Part shown: positions 1 through 7,192 of the stretch, in pieces
How the letters are laid out: every line of letters starts with the position of its first letter
How positions within the stretch are numbered: position 1 is the first letter of the stretch
NCBI RefSeq assembly: GCF_946478925.1
Contig: NZ_CAMLDP010000017.1
Coordinates: 1 to 27,003 of the forward strand
Reading direction: 5' to 3'
Length of the DNA stretch: 27,003 bases
Source of the DNA: an uncultured Nitrososphaera sp.
Lineage (GTDB): Archaea; Thermoproteota; Nitrososphaeria; Nitrososphaerales; Nitrososphaeraceae
Translations under genes and position numbers: made by a program
The notes under the pieces: model-generated
What the model saw: only the letters and a program-made list of their open reading frames with translations
What the model was told of the DNA's origin: nothing
Databases searched by the model: none

Positions 1-1
1 T

Positions 2-73
2 CCAGAGGAATGGAATTATGTAGGCAGCAAGACCGGAAATCTGTATAGCCTGTATGCCAGTGCACCGCAATGA
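2..73 (+). CDS. 3' end of an unidentified protein-coding gene (partial)
   Basis: The frame beginning at base 2 is open for 23 codons and ends at TGA 71-73. It encodes a tail rich in Tyr, Ser and Gly (PEEWNYVGSKTGNLYSLYASAP then Q, given here only as composition evidence of a normal-looking C-terminus is limited). A run of eight T follows four bases after the stop, as expected of an archaeal terminator. The rest of the gene lies outside the window, so no family can be named. It could also be a chance open frame, because 23 codons is short. Confidence 0.35.
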   Translation, partial: PEEWNYVGSKTGNLYSLYASAPQ

Positions 74-76
74 AGG

Positions 77-84
77 TTTTTTTT
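77..84 (+). terminator. oligo-T terminator after the left-edge partial gene
   Basis: Eight consecutive T lie just after the TGA at 71-73. Archaeal RNA polymerase terminates at T-tracts without needing a hairpin. It is the only such tract in the first 150 bases, which supports a transcript entering from the left. Confidence 0.4.
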
Positions 85-176
85 GATATGCAACTGCTCC
101 GACGCTCGTGAGCTGGGGTTATAAGCGGGCTTGCGCTACCTTTACCGGTAAGTTTTCTGTGCAAAATAGTTTTCCG

Positions 177-482
177 ATGAAAGAATGGCATGTTGAACAC
201 ATGCAAAAGACTGTTGTAAAGTACGTAAAGGGTCTGCCTGAAAACGCTTCTTCCTTTGAGAAAAGAAATCACAAGAAATACGGCGGACTGAACCACATCT
301 GTAGACAAATAGAATACGATGTCAAGCACGGCGTGACAGACAAAGAGGTCGTACTCATGCTACGAAAGATCCGCGATGATTCATCTTTTCTAGATCTAAG
401 GAATGGTAACGGCTCGATGCAGAGATTAAAAGAGATTGAGACTTACTTCATTAAACCTAGAATTGGGTTTTCACGGCCCTGA
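177..482 (+). CDS. hypothetical protein, basic, unknown function
   Basis: An open frame of about 101 codons from ATG 177. The frame is open further upstream to a GTG at 108, but those residues look unconserved and Ser/Phe-rich, so ATG 177 is preferred; ATG 201 is a third option. The product is charged and lysine/arginine-rich, with a His/Tyr/Gly segment (KKYGGLNHICRQIEYD) and no signal peptide, membrane segment or recognisable motif. It stands alone between a T-tract on its left and a convergent gene on its right. I do not recognise the family. Codon use is less GC-biased than in most neighbours, so this may be recently acquired or fast-evolving DNA, or a non-coding frame. Confidence 0.45.
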   Translation: MKEWHVEHMQKTVVKYVKGLPENASSFEKRNHKKYGGLNHICRQIEYDVKHGVTDKEVVLMLRKIRDDSSFLDLRNGNGSMQRLKEIETYFIKPRIGFSRP

Positions 483-533
483 CAATGTAGGAGAAGATGA
501 TTCAGTCTCCCATCTGCCCCCGCCTTAGTTATC

Positions 534-555
534 CAACTGACAACTAACTCAGTTG
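534..555. repeat. 7-bp inverted repeat between convergent genes
   Basis: Perfect arms CAACTGA (534-540) and TCAGTTG (549-555) are separated by 8 nt. It lies in the 149-nt gap between the plus-strand gene ending at 482 and the minus-strand gene ending at 632, where a bidirectional terminator or RNA 3'-end hairpin would be expected. Apart from this repeat I see nothing else in 483-631. Confidence 0.4.
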
Positions 556-631
556 TGTGTGTATGTATCGTATGCAAGCTGTAATAGAAGATGTTTCTGT
601 TTTTCATGTCTCTTGACTTCCCAACATCCTC

Positions 632-859
632 TTAGCGCATCGGGATATAGTCGTCGCGCTCGGCCGAATAGACCTGCTTTACCTCCGAATACCCGCGCTC
701 CTGCACAAACGTCCATGACTTGCCGCACACGGCACACGCGATGCGCTTTTCCTTTGCGGAATATTCAAGCTCGTGGTGGCTGCAGCGCACCTGGTACTGG
801 CGCTTGTAGGCTTCCATCTCGCGCAGCGTGTCGATGTGCCTAGTCGAGTTCTCGGCCAC
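632..859 (-). CDS. small zinc-finger-like protein (CxH...CxxC), unknown function
   Basis: A 75-residue protein starting at GTG 857-859. It has a possible metal site, Cys26-x-His28-His29 followed by Cys42-x-x-Cys45, in a segment reading like a one-lobe zinc ribbon (IACAVCGKSW). The N-terminal 25 residues are charged and probably helical, and the C-terminus is short and acidic/basic. A TATA-like box on the same strand at 882-889 is 27 nt upstream of the GTG, supporting a leaderless transcript and this start. That box overlaps the stop of the upstream minus-strand gene, so the two genes need not be co-transcribed. The exact role is unknown; DNA or RNA binding is plausible from the metal motif alone. 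The opposite-strand frames here are less protein-like. Confidence 0.7.
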   Translation of the reverse strand: MAENSTRHIDTLREMEAYKRQYQVRCSHHELEYSAKEKRIACAVCGKSWTFVQERGYSEVKQVYSAERDDYIPMR

Positions 860-881
860 GAGTGCAAACGCGCCTGCGCAG

Positions 882-889
882 AATATAAT
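882..889 (-). promoter_or_regulatory. TATA-like box for the 632-859 gene
   Basis: The minus strand reads attatatt, centred about 27 nt before the GTG at 859. This fits a leaderless archaeal promoter and decides the GTG start. Confidence 0.45.
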
Positions 890-2023
890 CTACACGGACC
901 GCATTTTGCCCCGGTAGCTAAGGCTAATCGAGTCCACGCCGGCAAGCTGCTTGGCCTTGGCTATGATGCCTGACAGCCAATCGTCATTGGACTCTTTGGA
1001 GTCGATTATGACGCCCATGTACCTGCTTGAGCCCTGCTCGCCGTGGCCCATAAAGTCCTCGACGGTTGCTCCCGGGTACTTTTCCCTGATGTCTTCAATC
1101 ACTGGCGCGGCGTCCGGAGGCAGGTACAGAACGAGTTTTTTGTTCCTCTTCTTGCTGACAAGAAACGCCACCACGCCTCCCACGGCGACCACCGGCAAGG
1201 CTATCGGCAAGAGCTCCATAAATGGGATCTGAGTAAGATCCAGCCTGCCCGGAGCGGCCGGCGTCTCTGCATCTGCGCCGGCGACCACTATCTTGCCGTC
1301 CCCTCCGCTTGGGGCGCTCCTTGTTCCCGAGTCGTTCCTTGCGGTGATGTAGTAGGTGTACGTACCTGAAGGCGCGGCCTTGCCCTGCGAATCGGCGCCG
1401 GTCCACTTTACCTGGTTCTCGCCCTGCGCCATTGCGCCTGCAAACGTCGCTACCGTGTCGCCTTTCACGTTCTTTATGTCGATTTTGTACGTGCCTGCCG
1501 AGGACGACAGAAACGCTATCGTGACCGAGTCGTTCCTGTCGGAGTGGAATGTCAACATCTTTTGCCCCTCAGGCACGGACAGCTGCGGCGCCGCCGGTGG
1601 GACTACTGACCCTGACAATAGCGGGAGCTCGTCGACCTTGAGGGACTCTGCGATGGCAGCCATGCTTGGACCCTTTGCCATGTCTTTAACTGCGACCTGC
1701 TCAAAGACGGACCTGGACACTTCATGAACGCCGGGTACGAAAGTCTTGCGTATTGAATCCTTGATTGTCACCTTTGCGGCAATCGATTTGGGGATGGGCT
1801 TTTCAACGCCCTTTGAAGCCGCGTCCTTGGCTGCCACGCTGTCGGCAACGCTCTTTTTCAGAGAGAGCCCCTTGGATACAGAGTCGCTTGCCGCAAGAGT
1901 TTCAGACAGCGAGACTGTGAACTTTTGTCTCGGCGGCTGCTGCGCCTGCGCGGCCTGCAGTAGCAGCGTCCCAGAAAGGAGGACCGCGACCGCAAGCACC
2001 GCTTTTGCCGCTAACGATGCCAT
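890..2023 (-). CDS. secreted, membrane-anchored protein with FlgD-like Ig domain
   Basis: A 377-residue protein from the ATG at 2021-2023. The open frame continues 56 codons upstream, but only this start gives a clean signal peptide (hydrophobic residues 8-24, likely cleavage after AQA at 25-27). Residues 36-130 are a Ser/Lys/Val-rich stalk with loosely repeated DSV/KDS units. Residues about 152-235 resemble the FlgD-like immunoglobulin fold (GTYKIDIKNVKGD, then APSGTYTYYITA). A single membrane helix spans about 271-290 and is followed by KKRNKK, giving an extracellular N-terminus and a cytoplasmic domain of about 80 residues (296-377) that I do not recognise. The likely setting is the archaeal cell surface, possibly scaffolding or adhesion, which is inferred. 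The gene is divergent from the methyltransferase at 2166. Confidence 0.75.
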   Translation of the reverse strand: MASLAAKAVLAVAVLLSGTLLLQAAQAQQPPRQKFTVSLSETLAASDSVSKGLSLKKSVADSVAAKDAASKGVEKPIPKSIAAKVTIKDSIRKTFVPGVHEVSRSVFEQVAVKDMAKGPSMAAIAESLKVDELPLLSGSVVPPAAPQLSVPEGQKMLTFHSDRNDSVTIAFLSSSAGTYKIDIKNVKGDTVATFAGAMAQGENQVKWTGADSQGKAAPSGTYTYYITARNDSGTRSAPSGGDGKIVVAGADAETPAAPGRLDLTQIPFMELLPIALPVVAVGGVVAFLVSKKRNKKLVLYLPPDAAPVIEDIREKYPGATVEDFMGHGEQGSSRYMGVIIDSKESNDDWLSGIIAKAKQLAGVDSISLSYRGKMRSV

Positions 2024-2133
2024 GACTTGGCTCCCAAGTTCCCACTGCGTTTTTTCAGCCAACAGATAAAAGTCTCGTGAAACCGCGGCATAGAGGCGTC
2101 CTATGTACGAAAGCCCCATGTACATGGCATCAT

Positions 2134-2140
2134 CTTTATA
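2134..2140 (+). promoter_or_regulatory. TATA-like box of the methyltransferase gene
   Basis: ctttata lies 29 nt (centre) before ATG 2166, so transcription would begin at or next to the start codon. It sits in the 142-nt divergent region between the surface-protein gene and the methyltransferase. Confidence 0.5.
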
Positions 2141-2165
2141 GCGCGGGAGCGCGCGGCAAAGGCGA

Positions 2166-3083
2166 ATGGCGGATAGAAAGCGTGCGCCCACAAGGACGAG
2201 CGACTTTGGGGTGTCGCGCCGGGAAAGCCACGACTCGTCGCGGTTCTACTCGCGCAGGCTGTATTCAAATGGCAACGGCAAAGAAGGGGGCGCCGGTCTG
2301 CCTGAAAACAACAACAGCGTGCCTGAAAAAGCGCTTGACAGGATATTCTGCAAGAGCAGCGAAAAGATGGACGAGCTTCCGGACAAAAGCGTGCATCTTG
2401 CAGTCACGTCGCCCCCGTACAACGTAGGAAAAGAGTACGACGGCGACCTTACGATGGAGCAGTACCGCGCCCTTTTGAAAAGCGTGTTTTCCGAGCTGTA
2501 CCGCGTGCTTGCAGACGGCGGGAGGGCGTGCATCAACGTGGCAAACCTGGGCCGCAAGCCGTACATACCGCTCCACAGCTACGTCATACAGGACATGCTT
2601 GCGTGCGGGTTTCTGATGCGAGGCGAGGTGATATGGGACAAGGGTTCTAGCGCCGGCGCCTCCACGGCGTGGGGCAGCTGGCAGTCCGCGTCAAACCCGA
2701 CGCTTCGCGACGTGCACGAGTATGTATTGGTATTTTCAAAGGGCTCGTTTTCAAGAAAGCCGGCAGCAGGAAGCAAAAACACGATATCCAAGGAGGAGTT
2801 CCTAGAGTACACGAAAAGCGTGTGGGCGTTCCAGGCCGAGTCTGCAAAAAAGGTAGGGCACCCTGCGCCCTTTCCGGTAGAGCTTCCGTACCGGTGCATC
2901 CAGCTGTATACTTTTGCCGGCGACGTCATTCTGGATCCGTTTTGCGGAGTCGGCTCTTCCTGCATAGCAGCGCTAAAGGCGGGCCGGCACTTCGTAGGAT
3001 ACGACACGAGCGAGCAATATGTTCAGGCCGCGCAGGCAAGGCTGCGGACATTTAGACAACAAAAAGGAAATATTCCATTCTAG
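2166..3083 (+). CDS. DNA methyltransferase, beta class (N4-cytosine or N6-adenine), orphan
   Basis: A 305-residue SAM-dependent DNA methyltransferase. Catalytic motif IV, TSPPY, is at residues 81-85 and precedes the SAM-binding motif I, DPFCGVGSS, at 257-265. This order defines the beta class. The serine in SPPY favours N4-cytosine methylation, although N6-adenine is possible. The region between (about 95-255) carries the target-recognition part, including a Ser/Trp/Gly-rich stretch. The first 50 residues are basic and low in motif content, so the true start could be internal, but the TATA box at 2134-2140 fits ATG 2166. No restriction endonuclease or specificity subunit lies nearby, so it looks like a solitary methylase serving replication, repair or gene control rather than host defence. 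It overlaps no upstream gene and is followed at 13 nt by an unknown gene. Confidence 0.92.
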   Translation: MADRKRAPTRTSDFGVSRRESHDSSRFYSRRLYSNGNGKEGGAGLPENNNSVPEKALDRIFCKSSEKMDELPDKSVHLAVTSPPYNVGKEYDGDLTMEQYRALLKSVFSELYRVLADGGRACINVANLGRKPYIPLHSYVIQDMLACGFLMRGEVIWDKGSSAGASTAWGSWQSASNPTLRDVHEYVLVFSKGSFSRKPAAGSKNTISKEEFLEYTKSVWAFQAESAKKVGHPAPFPVELPYRCIQLYTFAGDVILDPFCGVGSSCIAALKAGRHFVGYDTSEQYVQAAQARLRTFRQQKGNIPF

Positions 3084-3096
3084 CCATACCCATGGC

Positions 3097-3423
3097 GTGC
3101 CAGAACTGGTCTACCTGAAATACGAGGAGCTTGACGACATGCTCAAGGTGATAATCTACTCGTCGCAGTCGATGCTCGGAGTCGTCCCTATGCTCTACCA
3201 CATCAACCACGGAGGCAAGAACGTGCTCTTTATCCAGACGGGAACCGTCGGGAGCGCCACCGTCCACTATATCGTGCAGAACGACATGCCTCCGAAAAAA
3301 TTCATCCAGCTCAAGAGGCTCTCCGGCGCCTATTCGTACGTCGACGGCATCGGGACCGACGCCCAGTCACTGTACGTCCCCGTGCTGAAACTTGAAAAGT
3401 CGACGCTTGAATTCCCGCACTGA
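3097..3423 (+). CDS. conserved-looking hypothetical protein
   Basis: About 108 residues from GTG 3097. The frame is open back to an ATG at 3019, but that would overlap the methyltransferase by 65 nt and add an atypical basic stretch; ATG 3139 is another option. The product alternates hydrophobic and polar residues like a compact beta-rich domain (KNVLFIQTGTVGSATVHYIV) with a Pro-Pro-Lys-Lys loop. It has no signal peptide, membrane helix or metal motif. It sits 13 nt after the methyltransferase stop and 6 nt before the next gene, so the three plus-strand genes 2166-3768 probably form one transcript. I do not recognise the family. A link to DNA methylation is only suggested by position. Confidence 0.7.
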   Translation: MPELVYLKYEELDDMLKVIIYSSQSMLGVVPMLYHINHGGKNVLFIQTGTVGSATVHYIVQNDMPPKKFIQLKRLSGAYSYVDGIGTDAQSLYVPVLKLEKSTLEFPH

Positions 3424-3429
3424 CCCTGC

Positions 3430-3768
3430 ATGAAGCGCAGCAAAAGAAGGAACAAGCCGGACAGAAAGGCGCGGCCGAGAAACGAGATGACCGAGCAGGA
3501 AGTAGAAGAGTTCCTTTCAGCAATCCGCGGCTTTGAAAACGGTAGCTACCCCAAGCTCCGAGACCTGCGGAAGCTCCTTCCATCGATGGACCCGTACAAG
3601 ATAAACGTGGTCTTGAAATACCTAGAGCGCTCCAAGGCGATAATCGTAGACAACGACGGCTACATCGTCTGGACAAGGGGCGACGCGCCGGACCAACTGA
3701 CCCTTGGCGACGTGGCAGACATCAGCGACGACCTGAAGGAATTTCTGGCGAAGGAAAAGGAAAGTTGA
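3430..3768 (+). CDS. putative winged-helix DNA-binding protein
   Basis: A 112-residue protein starting at ATG 3430, six bases after the previous stop. The first 20 residues are strongly basic (KRSKRRNKPDRKARPR), a possible nucleic-acid-binding tail. Residues about 22-85 have the pattern of a winged helix: helices around EQEVEEFLSAI and LRDLRKLLPS, a helix PYKINVVLKYLERSK, then a beta wing AIIVDNDGYIVWTR. The C-terminal 25 residues are acidic. This suggests a small transcription regulator or chromatin-associated factor, but no exact family is assigned. Co-transcription with the methyltransferase is likely from the spacing. It ends 38 nt before nnrE, which has its own TATA-like box. Confidence 0.7.
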   Translation: MKRSKRRNKPDRKARPRNEMTEQEVEEFLSAIRGFENGSYPKLRDLRKLLPSMDPYKINVVLKYLERSKAIIVDNDGYIVWTRGDAPDQLTLGDVADISDDLKEFLAKEKES

Positions 3769-3773
3769 ATTAG

Positions 3774-3781
3774 TTTTTATG
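3774..3781 (+). promoter_or_regulatory. TATA-like box of nnrE operon
   Basis: tttttatg is centred about 29 nt before ATG 3806, in the 37-nt gap after the preceding gene. It suggests that nnrE heads its own leaderless transcript. Confidence 0.45.
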
Positions 3782-3805
3782 TTGCCGTGAGGGAATGGAT
3801 GCCCA

Positions 3806-4492
3806 ATGAAGGTCAGGCCCATCACTTCGGACCAGATGTACAGTATAGAGGAAAACGGCCACAGCAGGATTGGTATGCGCCGGTTTTTGATGATGGAAAA
3901 CGCCGGTCACGGCATCTCTGATTTTGTCGCCGGCAAGTTCAAGAACCAGCTGAAAAACAAGAAAATAGTGGCGGTGTGCGGCACCGGCAACAATGGGGGC
4001 GACGGCCTCGTCGCGGTGCGCCACCTCGCCGGCTACGGGGCAAAGACGTCTGTGGTCCTGCTAGGGAGCCCGTCAGACATCAAAAGCGAGGAGGCCAAGC
4101 TCAACTGGGGCATAGTGGAAAAGATGGACTCTGTTGAAATCATTTTTGGAAAAGAGGTGAGCGACGCGGTGCGGAAAAAGATCCTGTCTTCAGACATTAT
4201 CCTTGACGGCATATTTGGGACCGGCATAAAGCGCGAGGTCAAAGACCCCCACGCGTCGGCCATAGACGCGATAAACAAGTCAAAAAAAGCATACGTCCTT
4301 GCCATCGACGTTCCTTCCGGACTTGACCCAAACACCGGCTCTGCCTACGAAAAGACTGTGCAAGCCGACGCCACGATGACTTTTCACCGCATGAAAAAAG
4401 GGCTTGCGGCAAAGGGCGCAAAGAAATACACGGGACCTGTCTACGTCGAGCGGATAGGCATACCGCCTGAAGCGGAGCGTGGCGTCGTTTGA
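3806..4492 (+). CDS. nnrE: NAD(P)H-hydrate epimerase
   Basis: A 228-residue YjeF N-terminal-type protein. This family epimerises the R and S forms of hydrated (damaged) NADH and NADPH so that the ATP/ADP-dependent dehydratase NnrD can restore the cofactor. The glycine-rich nucleotide-binding motif GTGNNGGDG is at residues 59-67, a DGIFGTG motif is near 137-143, and AIDVPSGLDPNTG near 165-177. The length equals a stand-alone epimerase, and the dehydratase domain often fused to it is absent here. It acts in the cytoplasm. The TGA stop overlaps the TTG start of the next gene (TTGA), so translation is probably coupled with the metallo-beta-lactamase gene. Confidence 0.93.
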   Translation: MKVRPITSDQMYSIEENGHSRIGMRRFLMMENAGHGISDFVAGKFKNQLKNKKIVAVCGTGNNGGDGLVAVRHLAGYGAKTSVVLLGSPSDIKSEEAKLNWGIVEKMDSVEIIFGKEVSDAVRKKILSSDIILDGIFGTGIKREVKDPHASAIDAINKSKKAYVLAIDVPSGLDPNTGSAYEKTVQADATMTFHRMKKGLAAKGAKKYTGPVYVERIGIPPEAERGVV

Positions 4493-5112
4493 AGGTGCTA
4501 CAGATACCCGTCGGCCAGATGGCCAACTTTACCTACATCATCGCCGACGACGGGGAAACAGACGAGGCGGCTGTCATCGACCCGTCCTGGGACCTCGACA
4601 AGGTGTTTGACGCGCTGAAAAGAAACGGCTGGACGGCAAAATACGTCATAAACACGCACTCACATTTCGACCACGTGCTTGGCAACGAGCAGGTGGCCAA
4701 GGTAACCGGGGCAAAGATAGTGCAGCACAGGGCGTCGGCGCTGGAACGCGATATCGAAGTGCAAGAAGGCGACACGATAAAGGTGGGAGAAATACTGCTT
4801 CGCGTGGTGCACACACCCGGCCACTCGAAGGACAGCATCTGCCTCGTGCTTGACGGCAAGCTCGTTTTTACCGGCGACACGCTCTTTGTGGGAAACTGCG
4901 GCCGTACAGATCTACCCGGGAGCGACCCTGCGGAAATGTACGACAGCCTGTTTGGCAAGGTTTCAAAACTCGACGAGCGCCTGTTGATGTACCCCGGTCA
5001 CGACTATGGACAAAAGCCGACTTCGACCATTGGACACGAGAAAAAATTCAACTACGTCCTGTCCCCTCGGACGAAGCAAGAGTTCCTTGAATTCATGGGC
5101 CACGGCGATTAG
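4489..5112 (+). CDS. metallo-beta-lactamase-fold hydrolase (glyoxalase II / persulfide dioxygenase-like)
   Basis: A 207-residue metallo-hydrolase. Metal ligands are visible as His57-x-His59-x-Asp61-His62 (THSHFDH), His112, Asp130 and His171 (YPGHDYG). The GRTDLPGSDP stretch at 138-147 resembles the ETHE1/persulfide dioxygenase branch more than classic glyoxalase II, but the substrate cannot be decided by eye. Thioester hydrolysis or sulfane-sulfur oxidation are both plausible. The start is TTG 4489, overlapping the nnrE stop; an in-frame GTG at 4495 is also possible. The next gene starts immediately after its TAG, so it is the middle gene of a three-gene operon. It is cytoplasmic, with no signal peptide. 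Confidence 0.9.
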   Translation: MKVLQIPVGQMANFTYIIADDGETDEAAVIDPSWDLDKVFDALKRNGWTAKYVINTHSHFDHVLGNEQVAKVTGAKIVQHRASALERDIEVQEGDTIKVGEILLRVVHTPGHSKDSICLVLDGKLVFTGDTLFVGNCGRTDLPGSDPAEMYDSLFGKVSKLDERLLMYPGHDYGQKPTSTIGHEKKFNYVLSPRTKQEFLEFMGHGD

Positions 5113-6198
5113 ATGAAAAAAGACGACGTAATCGGGCCCAGGCAGGCGGCAAGCAAGTTTTCCGCAAAAAACCCGTTCTTTTGCTGCGTGATCTCGCACA
5201 CGGCGACAAGTGAGACCCCTGGGCTGACGGTGGCCGGAGCAAACCCGGAGCTTGTGAAATACACGTCGCCGGCGGATGCCGAGTTTCTGCACTATGGCTA
5301 TTGCAAGTGCATCCCCGGCGTCCCTGCTACTCCTGACGGCAAGCCTACTCCCGCGGTGATAACAAGGGCTGCGTTAGAACTTGCCGAAATCCCGTTTCTA
5401 ATAGTCGAGGCCGGGACAAAGGTCAAGCCCGACATTCCATGCATGTCCTTTGGAGTAAAGCCTGGAGGCAACATTGCGCAGGAAAACGCGATGGATGTTT
5501 CAGACGTAAAGAGGGCGCTTGAATACGGCCACGCGCTGGGCAGGCAGCTTGCGCGATCGTCGGACCTCGTGATAATCGGAGAGAGCATCCCCGGCGGCAC
5601 CACGACTGCGCTTGCGGTGCTGAGCGCCCTTGGGATAGACGCGCTTTTCAAGGTCAGCAGCAGCATGCCGGAAAACCCTCACGGCCTGAAGAACAAGGTC
5701 GTCCAGTCGGCGCTTGAACGCGCCCGCATCTCAGCCGGGGGAGTGCCGTCGCTTGAGGCAATGTCTCTGGTGGGCGACCCGATGCTGCCGTCGGTGGCAG
5801 GCATTGCCGCTGGCGCGCTGGAGGCAGGGACCAGAGTCATGCTTGCCGGAGGCACGCAAATGACCGCGGTGCTTGCAGTCATGAAGGAGCTTTCGATACC
5901 GCTTGCCGATAATGTCTGCATAGGCACCACCGCCTACGTCGCAAAAGACAGCTCTGCAGACCTTGCCGGACTTGTGAAGCAGGTGTCGCCAAAGGTGCCT
6001 GTCCTTGCGTGCGACCTGCACCTTGAAAAATCGAAAAAACCGGGCCTGCAGGCGTTTGCAAGAGGATTCGTGAAAGAAGGCGTGGGCGCAGGCGGCTCGT
6101 CGATAGCCGCCATGCTGAAAACAGGGGCGGGCGGCAAAAAGATGCTTGCCGCCATAGAGCACGTGTACGAACACTCGATAGAGAAAAAGCCTACCTGA
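5113..6198 (+). CDS. cobT: archaeal CobT-like nicotinate-nucleotide phosphoribosyltransferase
   Basis: A 361-residue protein of the archaeal CobT-like family (TIGR00303/UPF0284). CobT moves phosphoribose from nicotinate mononucleotide to a lower-ligand base such as 5,6-dimethylbenzimidazole for cobalamin assembly. Recognisable stretches are GESIPGGTTTALAVL at 156-170, GDPMLPSVAGIAAGAL near 221-236, LAGGTQM near 244-250, and KEGVGAGG at 321-328, where Glu322 is in the place of a catalytic acid by analogy. It begins directly after the upstream stop codon, so it is the last gene of the nnrE operon. The pairing with NAD-repair nnrE fits a shared interest in nicotinate nucleotides, which is inferred. 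Its 3' end overlaps the convergent gene at 6191 by 8 nt. Confidence 0.88.
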   Translation: MKKDDVIGPRQAASKFSAKNPFFCCVISHTATSETPGLTVAGANPELVKYTSPADAEFLHYGYCKCIPGVPATPDGKPTPAVITRAALELAEIPFLIVEAGTKVKPDIPCMSFGVKPGGNIAQENAMDVSDVKRALEYGHALGRQLARSSDLVIIGESIPGGTTTALAVLSALGIDALFKVSSSMPENPHGLKNKVVQSALERARISAGGVPSLEAMSLVGDPMLPSVAGIAAGALEAGTRVMLAGGTQMTAVLAVMKELSIPLADNVCIGTTAYVAKDSSADLAGLVKQVSPKVPVLACDLHLEKSKKPGLQAFARGFVKEGVGAGGSSIAAMLKTGAGGKKMLAAIEHVYEHSIEKKPT

Positions 6199-6535
6199 GT
6201 GAGATGTTTATGGTGTCCTTGGCGCCAGCAAACATCTGGGCCATGAGCTGCTCCTGCAGCTTGTAAAAGTACGACCTCAGGCCGGTCGCGTCGCCGCTGG
6301 CCTGCTTTTGCACGGCTCCTATCAGGTATTGTGCCATCCTGTCTGACACTGCGATATAGAACCTCGTCTTTATCCTTGCGTCCTGCGATATGCGCAACTC
6401 GTTTCTGATCTGCGCCGGCGCAGAATCCTTGGCCTGCGCCTCTATCTGGCCGTAAATCCGAAACAGAATCTCTGGTTTTACCCCGAGCTTTTCGTCGTCC
6501 ATCGTAATGTGGTATGTCGCTGCTGGTCCTTGCAT
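6191..6535 (-). CDS. hypothetical helical protein downstream of two DNA glycosylases
   Basis: A 114-residue protein from ATG 6533-6535; the frame also has a TTG four codons upstream. The sequence is predicted by eye to be mostly alpha-helical, with a hydrophobic-polar pattern (RFYIAVSDRMAQYLIGAVQ) and no cysteine cluster, signal peptide or membrane helix. It follows the 3-methyladenine glycosylase gene by 42 nt on the same strand and may share the transcript that starts at the uracil-DNA glycosylase. It converges on the CobT-like gene with an 8-nt overlap. I do not recognise the family. Involvement in base excision repair is only a neighbourhood guess. Confidence 0.75.
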   Translation of the reverse strand: MQGPAATYHITMDDEKLGVKPEILFRIYGQIEAQAKDSAPAQIRNELRISQDARIKTRFYIAVSDRMAQYLIGAVQKQASGDATGLRSYFYKLQEQLMAQMFAGAKDTINISLR

Positions 6536-6577
6536 GACAATGCTCAAAAAATGCGGTAAAAAACAGGTCGAGGAGCT

Positions 6578-7192
6578 CTATTTTACCTGCAAGCTAGCTG
6601 GCCTTGCTCTTTTTCTTGAGAGAAAAGCGCTTGACGGGTCGATAAAGCGCCACTCCCTGTCAGTCGCCCTGCTTATCCCTATCCTTGCCGTGGCTATCAC
6701 CACCGGCCTTGCGGGGCCATCCTCTATCATGATCTCCGAATCAGGGTCGGTCATGTCTGCGCCGTTCTGACTGCGGGTTATCTTCATGGCCTGCGCCAGC
6801 TTGCCCGGGCCGGTAGTGAGCGAATATGCGTCGTCGAGTCCCCGCAGCCTCTTCATCGTCTCGATGCCGTCCACCGGCTCAATGCTCCGGATGAGCACCG
6901 CGCCTGCCGGCGCGCCGTTTCTTGCAGATACGTTGACGCAGTGGTGGTTGCCGTACGTGAAATACACGTACGCAATCCCCGCTTCGCCGAACATTACCCT
7001 GTTCCTCTCCGTCATTCCGCGGCAGGCGTGGCTTGCAGGGTCGTCTGCATGGCCGTACGCCTCTGTCTCTACTATCACGCCTGACAATCTGCTGCTGCGG
7101 CCTCCGTTTAAGCTGCGCACCAAGACCTTGCCTATCAGGTCCCTTGCGACCTCTGCCGTGGACCTCTGGTAGAACGACCTGGCAAGGATCAC
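6578..7192 (-). CDS. DNA-3-methyladenine glycosylase (MPG/AAG family)
   Basis: A 204-residue monofunctional glycosylase that removes alkylated and deaminated purines (3-methyladenine, hypoxanthine) in base excision repair. The signature VETEAYGHADDPASHA at 41-56 contains Glu44, the equivalent of the human catalytic glutamate, and Tyr46, which inserts into the DNA. TERNRVMF (61-68) and YVYFTYG (75-81) complete the family core, and the GAVLIRSIEP and TTGPGKLAQAM stretches follow. Length is normal for the bacterial/archaeal form. Its ATG overlaps the uracil-DNA glycosylase stop by 4 nt (ATGA), so the two repair genes are translationally coupled. Confidence 0.94.
   Translation of the reverse strand: MILARSFYQRSTAEVARDLIGKVLVRSLNGGRSSRLSGVIVETEAYGHADDPASHACRGMTERNRVMFGEAGIAYVYFTYGNHHCVNVSARNGAPAGAVLIRSIEPVDGIETMKRLRGLDDAYSLTTGPGKLAQAMKITRSQNGADMTDPDSEIMIEDGPARPVVIATARIGISRATDREWRFIDPSSAFLSRKRARPASLQVK

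Noticed and set aside
2024..2191. 56-codon extension of the FlgD-like surface protein
   Set aside because: It would bury the signal peptide inside the protein and cross the divergent methyltransferase promoter.
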